From Isoetes taiwanensis (taxonomy: Eukaryota > Streptophyta > Lycopodiopsida > Isoetales > Isoetaceae): a stretch of 64,000 bases of DNA. Location: assembly GCA_021234155.1 (NCBI GenBank), contig JAJEKV010000012.1, positions 6,389,789-6,453,788 of the forward strand. Direction: 5' to 3'. The position numbers and the translations under genes are program-made. The notes below the pieces were generated by a model, which was not told where the DNA came from, did not search any database, and saw nothing but the letters and a program-made list of their open reading frames with translations. Positions 1 to 12,599 of the stretch are shown piece after piece (positions within the stretch are counted from its first letter, which is position 1; each line of letters begins with the position of its first letter).

Positions 1-1136
1 TTAGTTATGTCCTCCAACACTCCTTGACATGTACCACTGTACAGTTTCTTAGCATATTATTACTGCTAAGGTTTTTCCCTTGGAAACCCTTCGAAGCCGG
101 GGATTTTAAATCTTAGACAGTAATACGTCTGTTGTGTTTTGGTTTGGGTCGTCAGAGTTTTAGTATTTAGTCTCCATATGACGCTCTTTTCCTCTTCAAT
201 TCACATTTTAGCAGTGACTAAAGTTTAAAAAAGTTTTAGCAACTACTAAGGGTTAAGCAATAGCCCACCTCATAAAGAAAGGCATAAAGAAAACTAGCTT
301 ACAAAGATGTTTAATGAATCTTAAAAATGCTTATTTCTTCTTTATATTCACATTTTAAAAAGTTTTACCAAGCACTAAATGTCAAACAATAGGCCCACCT
401 CATACATGTTGGTTAGAAAGGTAGAAGGAACTTAATGATGGACTCAAAGAATGCTTAGTGAACGTTAAAATGCTTCTTCCTTATTCAAGTTCAAGCCCAT
501 GGTGCCTCATAAACGCGGAGGAAGGAATTTCAATTATCTTATGGAAGACTCAAAGAATGCTTAGCATTTTAAAAGAATTTAAGGGCAACCTTAAAAATGG
601 TTTTAGCGCCCATAAAAAGTTTGGACTCTTGTTTTACTAAAAAGGCTGAAGTAAAATATAATTTTATAGGATATGGTTCTTCAACAACTAGCAAGCAGCT
701 GTAATATGTACACCAAAAATAGTAGAAAACTAACACCTAGTAAAATGTAGTTAGTACGCCACTATGAGGGCCACATTGAGAATCAGAAATGACAAAGTTG
801 GCTATGTTAGTCAGCAGGACTATACATAGAAATACCAAACTTTTGACCTTCCATAGGAAGCCAGCAATGTTAAGCACGTTAATAATATTTTAAGTTCTAA
901 ATTAGTGGTGGCTTTTGACTTTGATGCAAGTTTACAAGGCAATATAGTTGGATTTTGACTTTAAAGGTGGCATGGCACGGGCATATACACAAGCAGCATA
1001 AAACACAAAGCATAAAATCAGTGGCATCTTTGACTAAATTTTACAGAATTCTCCAGTATCATGATCTTAACAATTGTCTATGGTTGCAAGGGAGAGGAGA
1101 TCTTGGACCTCAATCCCATTGTGCATGTATATCTTA
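1..1136. other. Intergenic, no gene seen
   Basis: AT-rich sequence downstream of the CYP78A gene. Only short chance reading frames are present and I see no recognisable domain, tRNA or terminal repeat. The part nearest 1136 may be 3' flank or UTR of CYP78A. Confidence 0.5.
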
Positions 1137-1347
1137 TTTGAGCAAGTAAAAATCTCATTCACACTCTATAAACATCTCAGACCTTGGTGCTGAGCCGAGG
1201 GATCGCCTTGGCGCAAAGAGGATGCTGCATCTCACAAGACAATTTGAGCAAGTAAAAAATCTCATTCACTCTAAACATCTCAGACCTTGATGCTGAGCCG
1301 AGGGATCGCCTTGGCGCAAAGAGGATGCTGCATCTCACAAGACAATT
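1137..1347 (-). repeat. Tandem duplication of the CYP78A 3' coding end
   Basis: About 105 bp occur twice in direct orientation (about 1137-1241 and 1242-1347). Each copy carries the last coding codons of the P450 (the LKLSCEM to AKAIPRL stretch), the stop codon and some 3' flank. The copy at 1242-1347 is joined to the gene; the outer copy is orphaned. The copies differ by only a few bases and small indels, so the duplication is probably recent. The protein is not affected. Confidence 0.9.
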
Positions 1348-3028
1348 TAAGAACTTCACTCAAATTCACAGGGTGGTCATCATGTGGCAACCATTGGAAC
1401 TGATGCATCAATCTAGCAAGCCACAGATGAACTGTTGCAAGTCCAAGCATTCTTCCAGGACATACTCGTCTTCCCGCCCCGAAAGGCGCCAGCTTCAAAT
1501 TGGTGCCCTTTATATCCACATCCATACCTCCTTCTTCTGCCATGAACCTTGAAGGATTGAACTTGTCAGGATCCTTCCATTCTTCAGGATCATGTGTTAT
1601 AGAATACATGTTAACCATGGCAGTGGTTCCTGCAGGTATGAAATGCCCTGCAATTTCAGTGTCATGGATAGCCAGCCTTGCCCAAGATAGAAGTGGTCCT
1701 GGAGGGTGCACTCTTAAACTTTCCTTTACTACTGCCTGCATATAATGCAAGTTAGGTATGTCTGATTCTTGTACTGGTCTATCTTTTCCAACAACCATGT
1801 CTAATTCCTTGTGGAGTCTGTTCTGAACCTCTGGATGAAGTATTATCTCTGCCATAATCCATTCTGTGAGAATTGCAGTTGTGTCGGTACCGCGAAAGAT
1901 CATTTCCTGCATTTTACAAGGGAAATATTAGCACCAAGTTGTAGTTTGGAACTACATATTAGCACAACAATCTGCTCTAAATAAGATCTAAAAACAGAAA
2001 GATTTAAATCTAATACTAACATTTGAAACTTTTAAGCTCGAACTCAAAAGTACAAACAAACTTACCCAAAGCACAGCAATCATGTCAGCATCTTGTAGCT
2101 TCTCATCTCCTTTAAGTGAGAGAAGTACGTCCACAAAATCTGAATCTTGTGCATCGGACTTACATCTAGCACGATGTTCATCAATGATTTTCTGCACAAA
2201 GGACGTAACTTTTGGGACCAAAACTTGGCAGCGACCATGAATATTATGAGGATCAACAGATCGCAGAAAAGAAAGATGGTCAGCCCAATTGAAGGCACCC
2301 AAAAGGTCAAATCCTTCTCTAACCATATTCTGCAGATCATGAGCCTCAGCACAATCAGAACCAAAATTATATCTTCTTCCAAACACAGTACTCATGATGT
2401 TGTTAAGGGATGCTCTTTGGAGAAAAGGTCTGACATAAATTGCTTCATCATGTTTGGAGCTAGAAATAATTTCTTGAACCATAAGTGCAGTTTCCATCTC
2501 CCTTAGAGGGGCATGCGAGGAAATCCTTTTAGGGGAGAAGAGATTATTGCTAGCAATTCTTCTTAGGTTTCGCCAGTACTCGCCATATGGCGCAAACCCA
2601 ATAGCCCTGCCAAAAAGAAGCTGCTGGGCAGACTGCTTTAGGGGCCGATCTGCAAATGCAGAGCTGTTTAGAAGCTCCTTAGCAACTTCTGGCTTGCTGG
2701 AAATTACCAATCTGGTGCTTCCAAGACTAACAGCCATCAAATCCAGAGCATTATGCTTTACTGCCAAATCTTTGAGCCTTCTATGTGCATCAACACCCAT
2801 TTCAGCTAGACTTCCAATTACTGGCCACCCTCTCGGTCCTGGAATTGGATTTTTAGTTCCATATCCAGCCCATGCCCATCCGCCCGGAGAAACCCACCTT
2901 AAAACCCCTCCAAAAACTCCAATTATACAAACCAATCCCCAGAAAAAGCTCCAGTCGGCTGAATTATTTGCTCTCATCAGCCATGGCAGTGCGTAAATCA
3001 TCCAGTCTGCTGAGAATGGTGATGCCAT
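1280..3028 (-). CDS. CYP78A: Cytochrome P450, CYP78A family
   Basis: Two exons: complement of 2066-3028 and 1280-1906, with donor GTAAGT at 2065 and acceptor TGCAG before 1906. The predicted protein is 529 aa, normal for the family. Visible motifs are an N-terminal membrane anchor (about residues 26-45), the hinge PIPGP (61-65), the I-helix GTDTT (327-331), ESLR of the K-helix (383-386), and the heme loop [11 protein letters not shown] (462-472, Cys470 as thiolate ligand). The split just before the I-helix motif fits CYP78A. I chose the ATG at 3028 because the codon two residues upstream in frame is TTG, not ATG. CYP78A enzymes (for example KLUH in Arabidopsis) are plant-specific ER monooxygenases that control organ size; fatty acid hydroxylation has been reported for some. 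The exact substrate here is unknown. The gene appears intact. Confidence 0.95.
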
Positions 3029-3107
3029 GTCCAAAGCTTGAGATGGCCCAAATAATGAAAAAAAATACGAGAGAAGTTCTTCTTGCTTGCTCCTCCCAAC
3101 CTCTCTG

Positions 3108-3116
3108 TATTTTATA
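3108..3116 (-). promoter_or_regulatory. TATA box of CYP78A
   Basis: The minus strand reads TATAAAATA about 80 bp upstream of the chosen ATG, which would give a 5' UTR of roughly 45-50 nt. Position and sequence are typical for a plant TATA box. Confidence 0.6.
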
Positions 3117-3119
3117 GGG

Positions 3120-5515
3120 CAAGGAATGGATAAAAAAAGTGAAGGTCCTTATGAAAGTGCATGCTGCATGCTAATTTTTAGATACAAATTTGCTATTATT
3201 TAGAAAAGATCATATCTTGGTTCCAAACGACAATACAAAACTTCCTCTCTTCCTAGTAGGTTCAAAGCTTTGGAACTAGAACTAATCTATCTTAGCTTAA
3301 TAAAATTTGTTGGAAGGAAGTTTCATAATGACATCCTAAACAAGACCATCCATGAAGCTTGCCCCACCTGCGCCCTTGAATCTTCTTCTCAGTAGCATCT
3401 TTTCACACATTCAATATTGGCCATAACATCTTCTCAAGGAGGGCTCTAATACAAGACTAATAGGAACTAAAGTTCCTTCTCCATTAAAAGAAGGAAAAAC
3501 AAGGAACAACTTTTTGACTCATGAGCTTTGAGAATAACATTTAGTTACAAAAAGTGCAGAGGCAATTGGACATATGCCACAAATACCAAGGAAGCATTGT
3601 CCTTCTAATGATTGGGCTCAGCGATATGCTTAAAGATAACTTCACAGGTATCGAAACTTCTATATATTATTGCATCTACGCAATTTCAGAGAGTAATGTA
3701 TTCATATGGCAGTTATTTCTATGTCATAGAGCACTTGATAGTGGGGTCAATATGAGTTCAAAGTAACACTGGTCTTTCTATCTTATTAGATAGTTATTCA
3801 CCACCGTCATTAATAGTTATTTGCCACCATCAATTTACAATTCTTGGTTCCATACCATAGTCATTAAAATATGTTGTGACATCACATAAGTCGTGGCCTC
3901 GAAGAAAGGAATAAACCAGGGGTCTAAAATACATGGAACTTCACAAGTAATAGCTGAACATGTTCGACGTGGAATCGCAGAAATCGCCCCACGTCGGCTA
4001 CAACCTTCATCAATAGTGCACCGTTCGTGTGGGTGAAAGTGGTGGGGGACCAAAAGAGATAGGGACATCCTTTGACTTGGGGTGTGTACTAGGGGTCAAA
4101 ATGAGTAAGATATGCATGGTCAAAATTCCAAATATATATTCAATAAAATAAGGTCAGTACCCCACAACTGTTGTAGATTTGTCAGTTATATGGTGTTGGG
4201 TTCATCTCTTCCATTCCATTCAAATTTTTTAAGGTTGGATACTCCGTTAATAAGGGGAGTGTTGTCCTCCTCTTAAGGAGGGACCCCCTTTCTATATATA
4301 TTAGACACACAAAAAAGATGCAATTTGTTTGGATTTTAGTCTAGTATAAGACTTTCAATGTGGGCATTCAATGTATTTAGGCCTAGTCAGGTGCATAAGA
4401 AATAAATTACATACTGGTGCTTGTGAATGGATCATCCTTGTGGTCGACAGTTGTGATTATGGTTACTAAGGTCGTCGTCATCTGACCCAACTACACGCTT
4501 TCAACCTCCTAATCTCAGGCTTCGCCACACCTTCTATTTCGCACTGTCACCCCCTAGATTTGATTTTTACACCTCATGCCACTTCATCTGGCCTCCTAAC
4601 AATATAGTGTGCATGTCATCACTTATGTATGCAATTTAATCCTTTGTCTTCATTGTGTTCAAACCCTGCTGTCCAAATTTTGATGCCTATACGTGGCTCC
4701 ATAGAAAAAAATATGCTCTTTGCCAAATCACAAATGGATAAGCTCTTAACATCAACGTCTTTTCATAACTTTTGTCAAAGTGAATTAAGCATGACAACCA
4801 TCTTGTCTTATATGAATATATAAATTATGTGATCAATGTATCAATTGAATAAGCATCCTATAGAGAGAGGAAGGCATCGGAAACCAAGTTTGGAAAATGA
4901 ATAATGTCCATGATAATAGAAAATACAATTTCATTAGCCATCAAGTCTAGCAGCATCAATAGGAGCAATATGATATTAATGGACGAGCAATAGATGCTTC
5001 AACGTTGCCTAGCTTCTGTAGCAAGGTGATTTATCGACAAAATATACTTGGCATGATGTGTTCTTTGAGGTCTCCTTTGCAGTTCCTTTTTTATCAGGCT
5101 TGCCTAACCCTTCCTACAACAATTTCTCAAATTCTAGCTTATCCACATTGCACTTCACCTCAACAAGTTTCAATTTGGACCATTAGATACCATATTTTCT
5201 GATCTTACTGTCAATAAAATTAGAAAAGCTCACGAAAATTGTTTGTGCCCTCTTCGAGCTCTTTACCAGGACATCTTCTTTGCTCGATCTGCTAGAAAAC
5301 CCGTGGAACTCATATACCTTGTGGTATTCTCTTCTGTTTTTGCTCTTCTTTTTTGTTCCTTCTATTCTAATTGTGTGTTCTCGTCTCATATTGTGTCGTG
5401 CTCGTGGCTACATTCTGGTTACTTTTCGGGTCAGGAGATATTCAAAATCGTGACTAATGACCAACAAACTCAAAAGACATAGAAGAAGTGAATGGCATGG
5501 CTAGACATTAGGTGT
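3120..5515. other. Intergenic, no gene seen
   Basis: Upstream region of CYP78A and beyond. It has only short reading frames, none with a recognisable domain. No tRNA, LTR end or terminal inverted repeat was found by eye. Confidence 0.45.
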
Positions 5516-6834
5516 TTTTTGTGCATGGTCTGTAGTAGAGGCACAGAAGGCCTTCTATAAGCTGCCTATGCAGGATATGGTCTCTTGATCTGCAGTAATT
5601 GCAGGGTATTTTGAATTGGAATATGACTAGGAAGCACCAATTGGATGGCATTTCTCCTTATGCCATCGCGTTTACTTGTAGCTTGAAAGCCTATAGCAGC
5701 ATAGGGGCCATAGTCCAAGGGCCGAGTAATACACATGGCAATTGCACAAAATGAATGCCAAGTAAACTCTTTTGTGGGCAATACTTTGCTTGCCATGTAG
5801 GCCAAATATGGTTCTCTTGCAGAAGCAATAAAATTCTTTCATATGATGTTTTTTTCATGGAATGCTCTTGTTGCAAGAGATGCTAAATATGGGCTTAGTG
5901 AGGAAGTATTAAGGTGTTTTGAACAAATGGAACTGGAACATATCTATCCAGATGCAGAAATCGATCCTTGTGTTTGTAGTGCTTTGATTGATTTGTGTGC
6001 TAAACATAGCCTTTTTTGGGAAGGCTCTAGAAGTCTTTGAAACACACCAAGTTCAAGATGTTGTATCATAAAATGCATTAATTGCAGGATATGCTAAACT
6101 TGAACTTGACCAAGAGGTGTTATAGGCTTTGAACGTATGCATTTTGTGGGCGTCAAACCAGATAATATCACATTTATATGTACCTTAGACGCTTGTGGGA
6201 ATATAGGACTATAGATAAGGGCCATGAACTAAACAACGAGATAATGTGAAATGGATTTGAAGGTGATCTTTGTGTTTACATACAATGCCCTAATTGACTT
6301 GTGGCTCACTTGTAAAGGTGAGAATGTTTTTGATGAGTTGCCAGTTCAGACTGTTGTTTCATGGACTGCAAGTACGGTTGGATATGGCATAAATGGCGAG
6401 GGCAGTATGGCCATACAGTGTTTTGAGGACGTGCAAGAATTTGGTGAAAGACCGAATGCTGTCACTTTAAAATGCTTGCTTACAGCATGTAGCCATGTTG
6501 GTCTGGTGCTCAAGGGTTTGAAGTACTTCAAGGAGATGAAGAAAGAGGATGGCATAATGCTGACAATAGACCACTACACTTGTACGATTGACCTTCTTGG
6601 GAGGTCTGGACAATTGTGTGAGACAAAAAGGCTTCTTCAAACTATTGAATGTTCTCTATGTGAGGGAACATGTGCATCATTACTTAGATCTTGTAAAACA
6701 TATGGGAAAACAGAAGTAGGCTTGAGATGCTTTTATCAATTGGTTGAGAGAAATCCATAATATGATGCTGCCTATGCACTCATGGCAAGCACCTATGCAA
6801 ATGAACAAATGGGTGAATTTATTAATGTCTACTG
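5516..6834 (+). pseudogene. PLS-type PPR protein relic
   Basis: Fragments of pentatricopeptide repeats lie in order in several frames: AFYKLPMQDMVS then AVIAGYFE near 5545-5615, SWNALVARDAKYGLSEEV near 5850-5910, LIAGYAK near 6078, VVSWTASTVGYGINGEG near 6354-6404, PNAVTLKCLLTACSHVGL near 6450-6503, and an E-domain-like tail (DHYTCTIDLLGRSGQL, then YDAAYALMASTYANEQMG to about 6819). In-frame stops interrupt it (TGA replacing Trp near 5585, TAG near 6123, TAA near 6760), and there are several frameshifts. Intact relatives are organelle RNA-binding factors for editing or splicing, typically without introns. This copy cannot make one, and its 5' end is not recognisable before about 5516. Confidence 0.85.
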
Positions 6835-6839
6835 ATACC

Positions 6840-7407
6840 CTGAAGGTCTAGGAGACCAAATAAGCATCTTAATTCATTATTATCGAGGAGCATTCTCTTA
6901 ATGCTGCAAATGGTGGAAAGAACTAGCAAATAAAGCAAAAAGCACAGTACAAACATATTATGGAGTCTGATCTCGCAATTGGAACATGCCCATCTAGTTC
7001 TGTGTGTTGTATGTGCCCTAGTGTATAACACAGTTTGTGAAATACTATAAGATTTGAGGCAATGTACTATATGATGTTGATTTTGTACATGTATGATATG
7101 ATTTAATGGGCTCTCGCTGCCCTATATCACCCCTCGTGTGAATATGCACCCAAACCAAAGGGGGTTTCAGGGGGTTTTTAATTTAAAATTGTTAAGTATA
7201 ATGGTTTGTGTTAATTAATATTGATGGTAGTTATATGTTGGTTGTTATATGACAAAAAAAAAAATTGGGCCCTTCGGTCCCTAACAGAAGGGAGAATAAA
7301 ATAGGAAAAGATGCAAAAGTGGACATAGGTTCAAAAGAACAAACAAAAAACTCAGGATGAAATAAACAAATGCCAAATAGGAATACCAAAGCAAGAATAT
7401 CTAGCAT
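6840..7407. other. Intergenic
   Basis: AT-rich DNA between the PPR relic and the AAGG microsatellite. No coding or RNA feature recognised. Confidence 0.4.
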
Positions 7408-7532
7408 AGGAAGGAAGGAAGGAAGGAAGGAAGGAAGGAAGGAAAGGAAGGAAGGAAGGAAGGAAGGAAGGAAGGAAGGAAGGAAGGAAGGAAGGAAGGA
7501 AGGATGGATGGATGGATGGAAGGAAGGAAGGA
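7408..7532. repeat. (AAGG)n / (ATGG)n microsatellite
   Basis: About 125 bp of AAGG repeats with a short ATGG block at 7502-7520. On the minus strand it forms a CCTT tail directly downstream of the LINE fragment at 7533-8519, so it may have begun as the 3' tail repeat of that LINE. Confidence 0.95.
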
Positions 7533-8519
7533 TATTTTAACGTCCGCGGAGGACAAACTTGACCTATGAGACGGTACATGCAGACACAAAGCAGATAAAA
7601 CCACACCAAAAAGACAAATGCTACTATACAATGTGTCCCTACTATTGGATGAAAAAAACCCCCACGTGGGAGGAAAAACCCCGGTAGTAGTAGGCTCTCG
7701 AGATCCCCTTGTCCCCGTAAGGGATTCTCCACGGTAGAGACTTGCAAAATGTAGGATGCGAGGCGTGCAACCATTGGCGATGCCGACAATTGATGCCCTG
7801 CAGCCTTGAGCATCTAAGATCGGTATGTGTTGCTCTCGGATATGCATATGCTCGGACACTCTTTGCAAGAGCATGGTGCTCATCCTCTCTTTTGTCGCCT
7901 TGGCAACACCGCATATTCTCTCTCATCTTGGGGATGCTCGCCCCATCCATCATAGTTCAACGACTGTTTCAATTCGAGATGATGGGACCCCGCCCTCACC
8001 GGAGGCAATAGCTCTCCGCCTTCTTCATAGATATATCGCTTTCAAGTGCGGTGTGGGCCATGTTCCTGTTGGATTAACTTGCGTGTGGTAGTGCTCTGTT
8101 TTAGGCTTTTACGAGTGGGTCGATCCCACGTGGTGGCAAAGCGCCATTGGTGTGCGGCGTCCACGGGCATCGGGCATAGCCACAATCTGCTGGTAGTCTA
8201 TAGACCACATTGCGAACCACCCCTGACAGTGCTCCTACCATACCCTCTTCAGTCGTTGTGGCTCTTGTGCCAATAACAAAGCCCTCGGGAGAAGACATTG
8301 TGCATCCATGCTGGTGACCTTGTGGAAATATGCAAGATGTCTGCGCATAGCGGAATGTTGCAGGGGCCAGAACCCAGTCTCATATAGCAAAATCTGATAA
8401 GGCACCGTGTCCTTGATACCTAGGCTGTATGTTAAGAAGGCCTTTTGCACCCTCTCTAGCTTATCCCAGGTGTTCTTGCTAATTGCTGGACCCCATACCT
8501 CTACCCCATACAACAAATA
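7533..8519 (-). mobile_element. 5'-truncated LINE, RT C-terminal region and 3' end
   Basis: The minus strand from 8516 encodes LYGVEVWGPAISKNTW, LERVQKAFLTYSLGIK and YETGFWPLQHSAMRRHL. This is the thumb/post-thumb region of plant non-LTR reverse transcriptases, and the LINE at 23.4-26.6 kb has the same block (LYGCMVWGPGLARSKW). The frame breaks near 8235 and only scattered similarity-like fragments follow to about 7540. The RT core is absent, so this is a typical 5'-truncated insertion. The 3' end runs into the CCTT microsatellite. Confidence 0.8.
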
Positions 8520-8544
8520 TTAGAACTAATAGAAGGTAAAAATA

Positions 8545-8775
8545 AAAGTATCTAAGAAACTGCAAGATTACTGACAAAAGAATCGCATAATTAGAATACA
8601 TGCTTATCAACATGATGTTAGGAGCATGAACAATTTTTTTTACTGGTCGCACTTTAGAAAGATCGTGGTATATTCCTAGCATTTGCATTTTCTCAAAGCA
8701 TTTCAGTCCTTCCAAGGGAGGCTCATGTTCTATATAACCTGAAATTAGTATCTTCCATGACATGCCAATATACAA
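8545..8775 (-). pseudogene. PPR motif fragment
   Basis: The minus strand reads MSWKILISGYIEHEPPLEGL and KCFEKMQMLGIYHD. This fits one PPR repeat (compare the usual SW..LI.GY...G...EAL..F..M pattern), followed by a degraded stretch with ISMYSNYAILL. No intact flanking repeats are visible. It lies directly upstream of the truncated LINE on the same strand, which may have inserted into or next to it. Confidence 0.55.
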
Positions 8776-8779
8776 GTTT

Positions 8780-9995
8780 AGAGTGTATCTCCCTCGTTTG
8801 ATTTTTCAATTGGCACACATACATATGCTACACAAGGATTGGAACATTTTAAATAAAATAAGATGTTCAAACACCTGGAAACAGTCTATCACATTGATAA
8901 ATGATCATTTATGGCTTCCATGCTGTTACACACAAGTCTCGTGCCATGGCAAGCATTCATAACCATATGGCGCATATGTAGAACATGTTAATTTCATAAA
9001 GAGGAAGCATCAATACAAAAATAATGGCAACAATAAGCCAGATCATAACTAGCATTGGCATCTGCGCAGACCAAAATATTCATAGGATTAAAGAGGAAAT
9101 ATGATTTAAAATCATAATGGGACCTCTTCTTCAGGTGCCAAGATTGCAATTTTTTCATCTAAAGAATCTTGTTATGGCAGTCTTACATGAGTGTTACGCC
9201 ATAGTGTGAACACCAATAAGCATGATGTGTGCTCATAATAATGATGATACCATATTGATCTGACATGGATCCAGCCGTGAAAGTAGAGCAAGAGAGAACA
9301 CCGTCCTTGTCATTGGAGCCGTGAGAATCTTAAAATCTATTCAAATATCCATTTGAAAATCCATTAGGTAAAAAGCCATAGTAATTTACGTTCCAACTCT
9401 CACCAGGCCCGCAAAACAGAGGCATCATCCCATGGTTACTAGCATGTATGGTCGTTATAGCGTAGAGAAATGATCTGCACTATAATAGAATAATAACAAC
9501 CAAAAAAGAAAACCAGGAACATACACGCTCCACATCTTGTTGCATGTGATATGTGCATTTTCACAGAAAAGGAACATGTAGCTATGCATTGTTTTGCCAT
9601 TATACCATTAGTGAAAAAGATGCAAGGATTTATCAGCGAGTCCATTTCTTACATATGCTAGGATTATCAAAGACAACTCTTGCATCATTCAAGCTACTGC
9701 CTTTTTTCATACATCTGAGCAAGCACGCAGACAATATTCTATAGACAACTTGTATTTACTCACCGGGCGTCCACTAAAGCCCTGGTCTTGCCACAACTTA
9801 GCAATAAATTCGAAAAACCATTTAGAATTGCATATAATCTAGAGATAAGGAAGAAGCTCTTCTACAAATGGGCGGCCTGTTTTAACTTAAAGAAAAGTAC
9901 TGTTTTTGCAAAATCCGGATGTGAGACAATTTTTTTGCTGAAGTTGAATGCATACAGTCTAGGCACTTCAACTTCTTAACACAATTTCTGCAAAA
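8780..9995. other. Intergenic, pre-insertion flank of the LTR element
   Basis: No recognisable gene. The last 5 bases before 10001 (CATTT) are the left copy of the target site duplication of the LTR retrotransposon. Confidence 0.45.
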
Positions 9996-10000
9996 CATTT

Positions 10001-12424
10001 TGTTGCCTGGCTATAGCAGGCAACATGTACAAGGATCCTGAGCAATATCACAGGCAAACAACTTGAAGACCAAGAGTACTGAGACCAAAAGACTTGAAGA
10101 CTAGGATGCTGATGAAGAACCCAAAGGATGACTTTAAGTCAAGACACAAGTTCACAACTCAAACTCCAAGGATCGAATGCATTTTCTAGCTCTGAAGGCA
10201 CTTATGAGGTTTGGAAGACCCCTGTGAAGATGGCAAGCTATGATATGGTATTTATCCTTCTCATATTGTGAAAATTCTCTATTTGCCTTTTGCACCATCA
10301 TACCATCATCCTTATCCTATTTTTCACCCTCATTGCCTTTTCACATCCTATACCATCATGCTTTTTATGTATAACCATTTGTTTCATAGTTGACCTACCA
10401 TGACCTAGGGCACATTTCCCAAGGAAGTTGTCAGATCTAAAAGTTGCCTAGCATCGAACTCTATATCGCCATGCTCATCTCATGCCTTACTATTCCATTG
10501 TCACACACTTCATACCAAGTAGCTAAAGCAAAACATATGTGCTAAGCACAAAAAATACAAAAAAAACACAAAGATGCCTAGTCACTATCTCCAAGTGACA
10601 TGGCATGATGACTAGATGTACATGTCATCACCTCCAAAGCTACTTTGGTCCACTCATCATTTGCTACCTTCATGTCTCATTCATCATGTTGCCACCTAAG
10701 CACCAAATTTCCACATCATCACATCACTCCACATCATCAAAAGATGACTAGGCGAGTTTTAACCAAACTCAAAAAAATTGGTCAACCAAATGATCAAATT
10801 ACCTTGGGAAGTGAACCTACTAGCCTTGTTTACCCTAGTTGACCTATTTTCTATCCTTCCACTACATTTTCACCTATTGCCACCTCATCATCCATTTGGG
10901 CAAAAGACCTTGTTTGACCAACACATATCACATTGACCTTGCCCAGTCATTCATCTTTTTTCAAAATATTATTTTTCCAAAATTTGTCCTTGCCATCTTG
11001 AAGCTCCCTTGAAAGTATGCCACCTGGCACAAAAAATCTCAAAAAAAGACCCTATATAGACCTTCAAATTTCATTTCTTGGGAACCGTGCCCCATGCCAA
11101 AAAATGCAAAAATTTTCCTATTCTACCCCCCCCATCTATCTACCCTCTTATCCTCTCGCCAAGTGGCGTCCCCTGCATGCCAAGTCGAAACACGAGCCGA
11201 AGCTTGGCGGGGAGGAGACCCACGTAATCAAGAAAATAGAATGTGGATCTCTATTTATACCTAGGCCCACTTTTTGATCTCTACCTATGGGATATATCAT
11301 GTCGAACCCTAAAATTTGAATTTGCCAAGAAACCTCCTTTTACGTTGGGACAAACGGGGTGATCATTGCATTTGTTGGCGGTTTTGTCCTATTCCACCTA
11401 AAGAACAGCGAATTAAACCAAAACCGTAGCATTGATTGCGAATTTGCCAAGATCCGAATCAAGAGACGGGGGATTTTAAAAGGGGTTTGTTCCACTCAAT
11501 TTTTTCGAGGGCTTATAAGCGGATTTGAAGACCGTGGAACGGAGTCGGACGCGGCTCTGAGCTTGCATAAGATCCTCCCGCTCGGAAATCAAAAATCTGA
11601 GGCATTTGTGATGAAATATCCTTGAAATCCTTGAAACTTGAAATTTATTTTGTGATTGAGTTATTCTCGGGTGATCCAGTCGGGCATTCTTGAATACCTC
11701 GTGTTGTGAATTTACTGTTTTGACTTAATGAAAATCGGAATTTGGGAAAAGATTGTGTGAGATTGTGATTAAACTCATTTTACTTTGCATTGTTATTAAG
11801 CACAAAAGAAATTAGCAAAATACTATTGGTGTTTGAACAATTAGGAGCATCGGTGAGTGAGTGTTCGAGTAGAAAAAACGTAAAAATATTATTGACAATC
11901 GAGTGCAAAAAATCGCTACGCAGACATTGTCATTGTGACTCTGGCAGTACATGTTACAGCAAGAATCTAAGCTCTGTTTGGACTAAATGAGCATATGCAC
12001 GTGACCTACAGGTGCATACCTAGGTGTGGGAATTGGTTTCTGCCACAAAAGATCATTGTCTAGCATTTGGCAGAATCGAGCTCACTGTCCAGGCCATTGA
12101 CCAAAAATTGACCCGGGCCAGAATTTGATTTGTGAGAAATCAGTGAGCATTTATACCGTAGACCTTTCACAACAGCTTTTCTGAGTTGGCTAGCACACTC
12201 GGTAAAGATTTTAAGTGCTTTTGAAGTAGATGCATGGTGTGGTGAATGTCTGAGTGCTGCTAGTTTTTTTTTGCTTTAGGGACTCTAGCTGATTTGAGAT
12301 TTCCTTGCAAATTCAGAGTTTCTTTTGCAGTGCAGATTGATCACCTCAAGTGATCTGGAGGTCCTGACCATCAAAACACACTTGTAAGGCCCCAGTTGGA
12401 GACCACCCAGGATAATCTCCAACA
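10001..12424 (+). repeat. 5' LTR
   Basis: 2424 bp, starting TGTTGCCTG and ending CTCCAACA. The first 25 nt form a perfect 9-bp inverted repeat (TGTTGCCTG / CAGGCAACA) around a 7-nt loop. A TATTTATA box at 11252-11259 is a candidate promoter element and is conserved in the other LTR. The first kilobase is rich in C over G on this strand and noncoding; short reading frames in it are shadows shared by both LTRs. Confidence 0.95.
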
Positions 12425-12599
12425 TTTTGGAGGTCCTACCGAGATATCCCTCCCCCGAAATCAAGAACTCACCTGGAAGTAGGAAAAAAGAAACATGCCT
12501 CCAAGTAGGAGAAGTGAGCAGATTGAAGTTCCAGAACCTACTGATCCCATTGGAATGCCCTGTTCAAGCAATGTGCCTCCTAATTTGGCTCTGCCTCCT

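Noticed and set aside
3029-3034. Start of CYP78A two residues upstream
   Set aside because: The codon at 3034-3032 is TTG; a plant nuclear gene should start at the ATG at 3028.
7352-7883. Frames encoding FLPS repeats
   Set aside because: They are translation of the AAGG microsatellite.
10645-10842. A 65-codon frame present in both LTRs (also 20420-20617)
   Set aside because: It is identical because the LTRs are copies; it has no domain and LTRs are noncoding.
12428-12446. Primer binding site for a specific tRNA after the 5' LTR
   Set aside because: TGG occurs 3 nt after the LTR end, but the following bases do not match a plant tRNA 3' end I can name.
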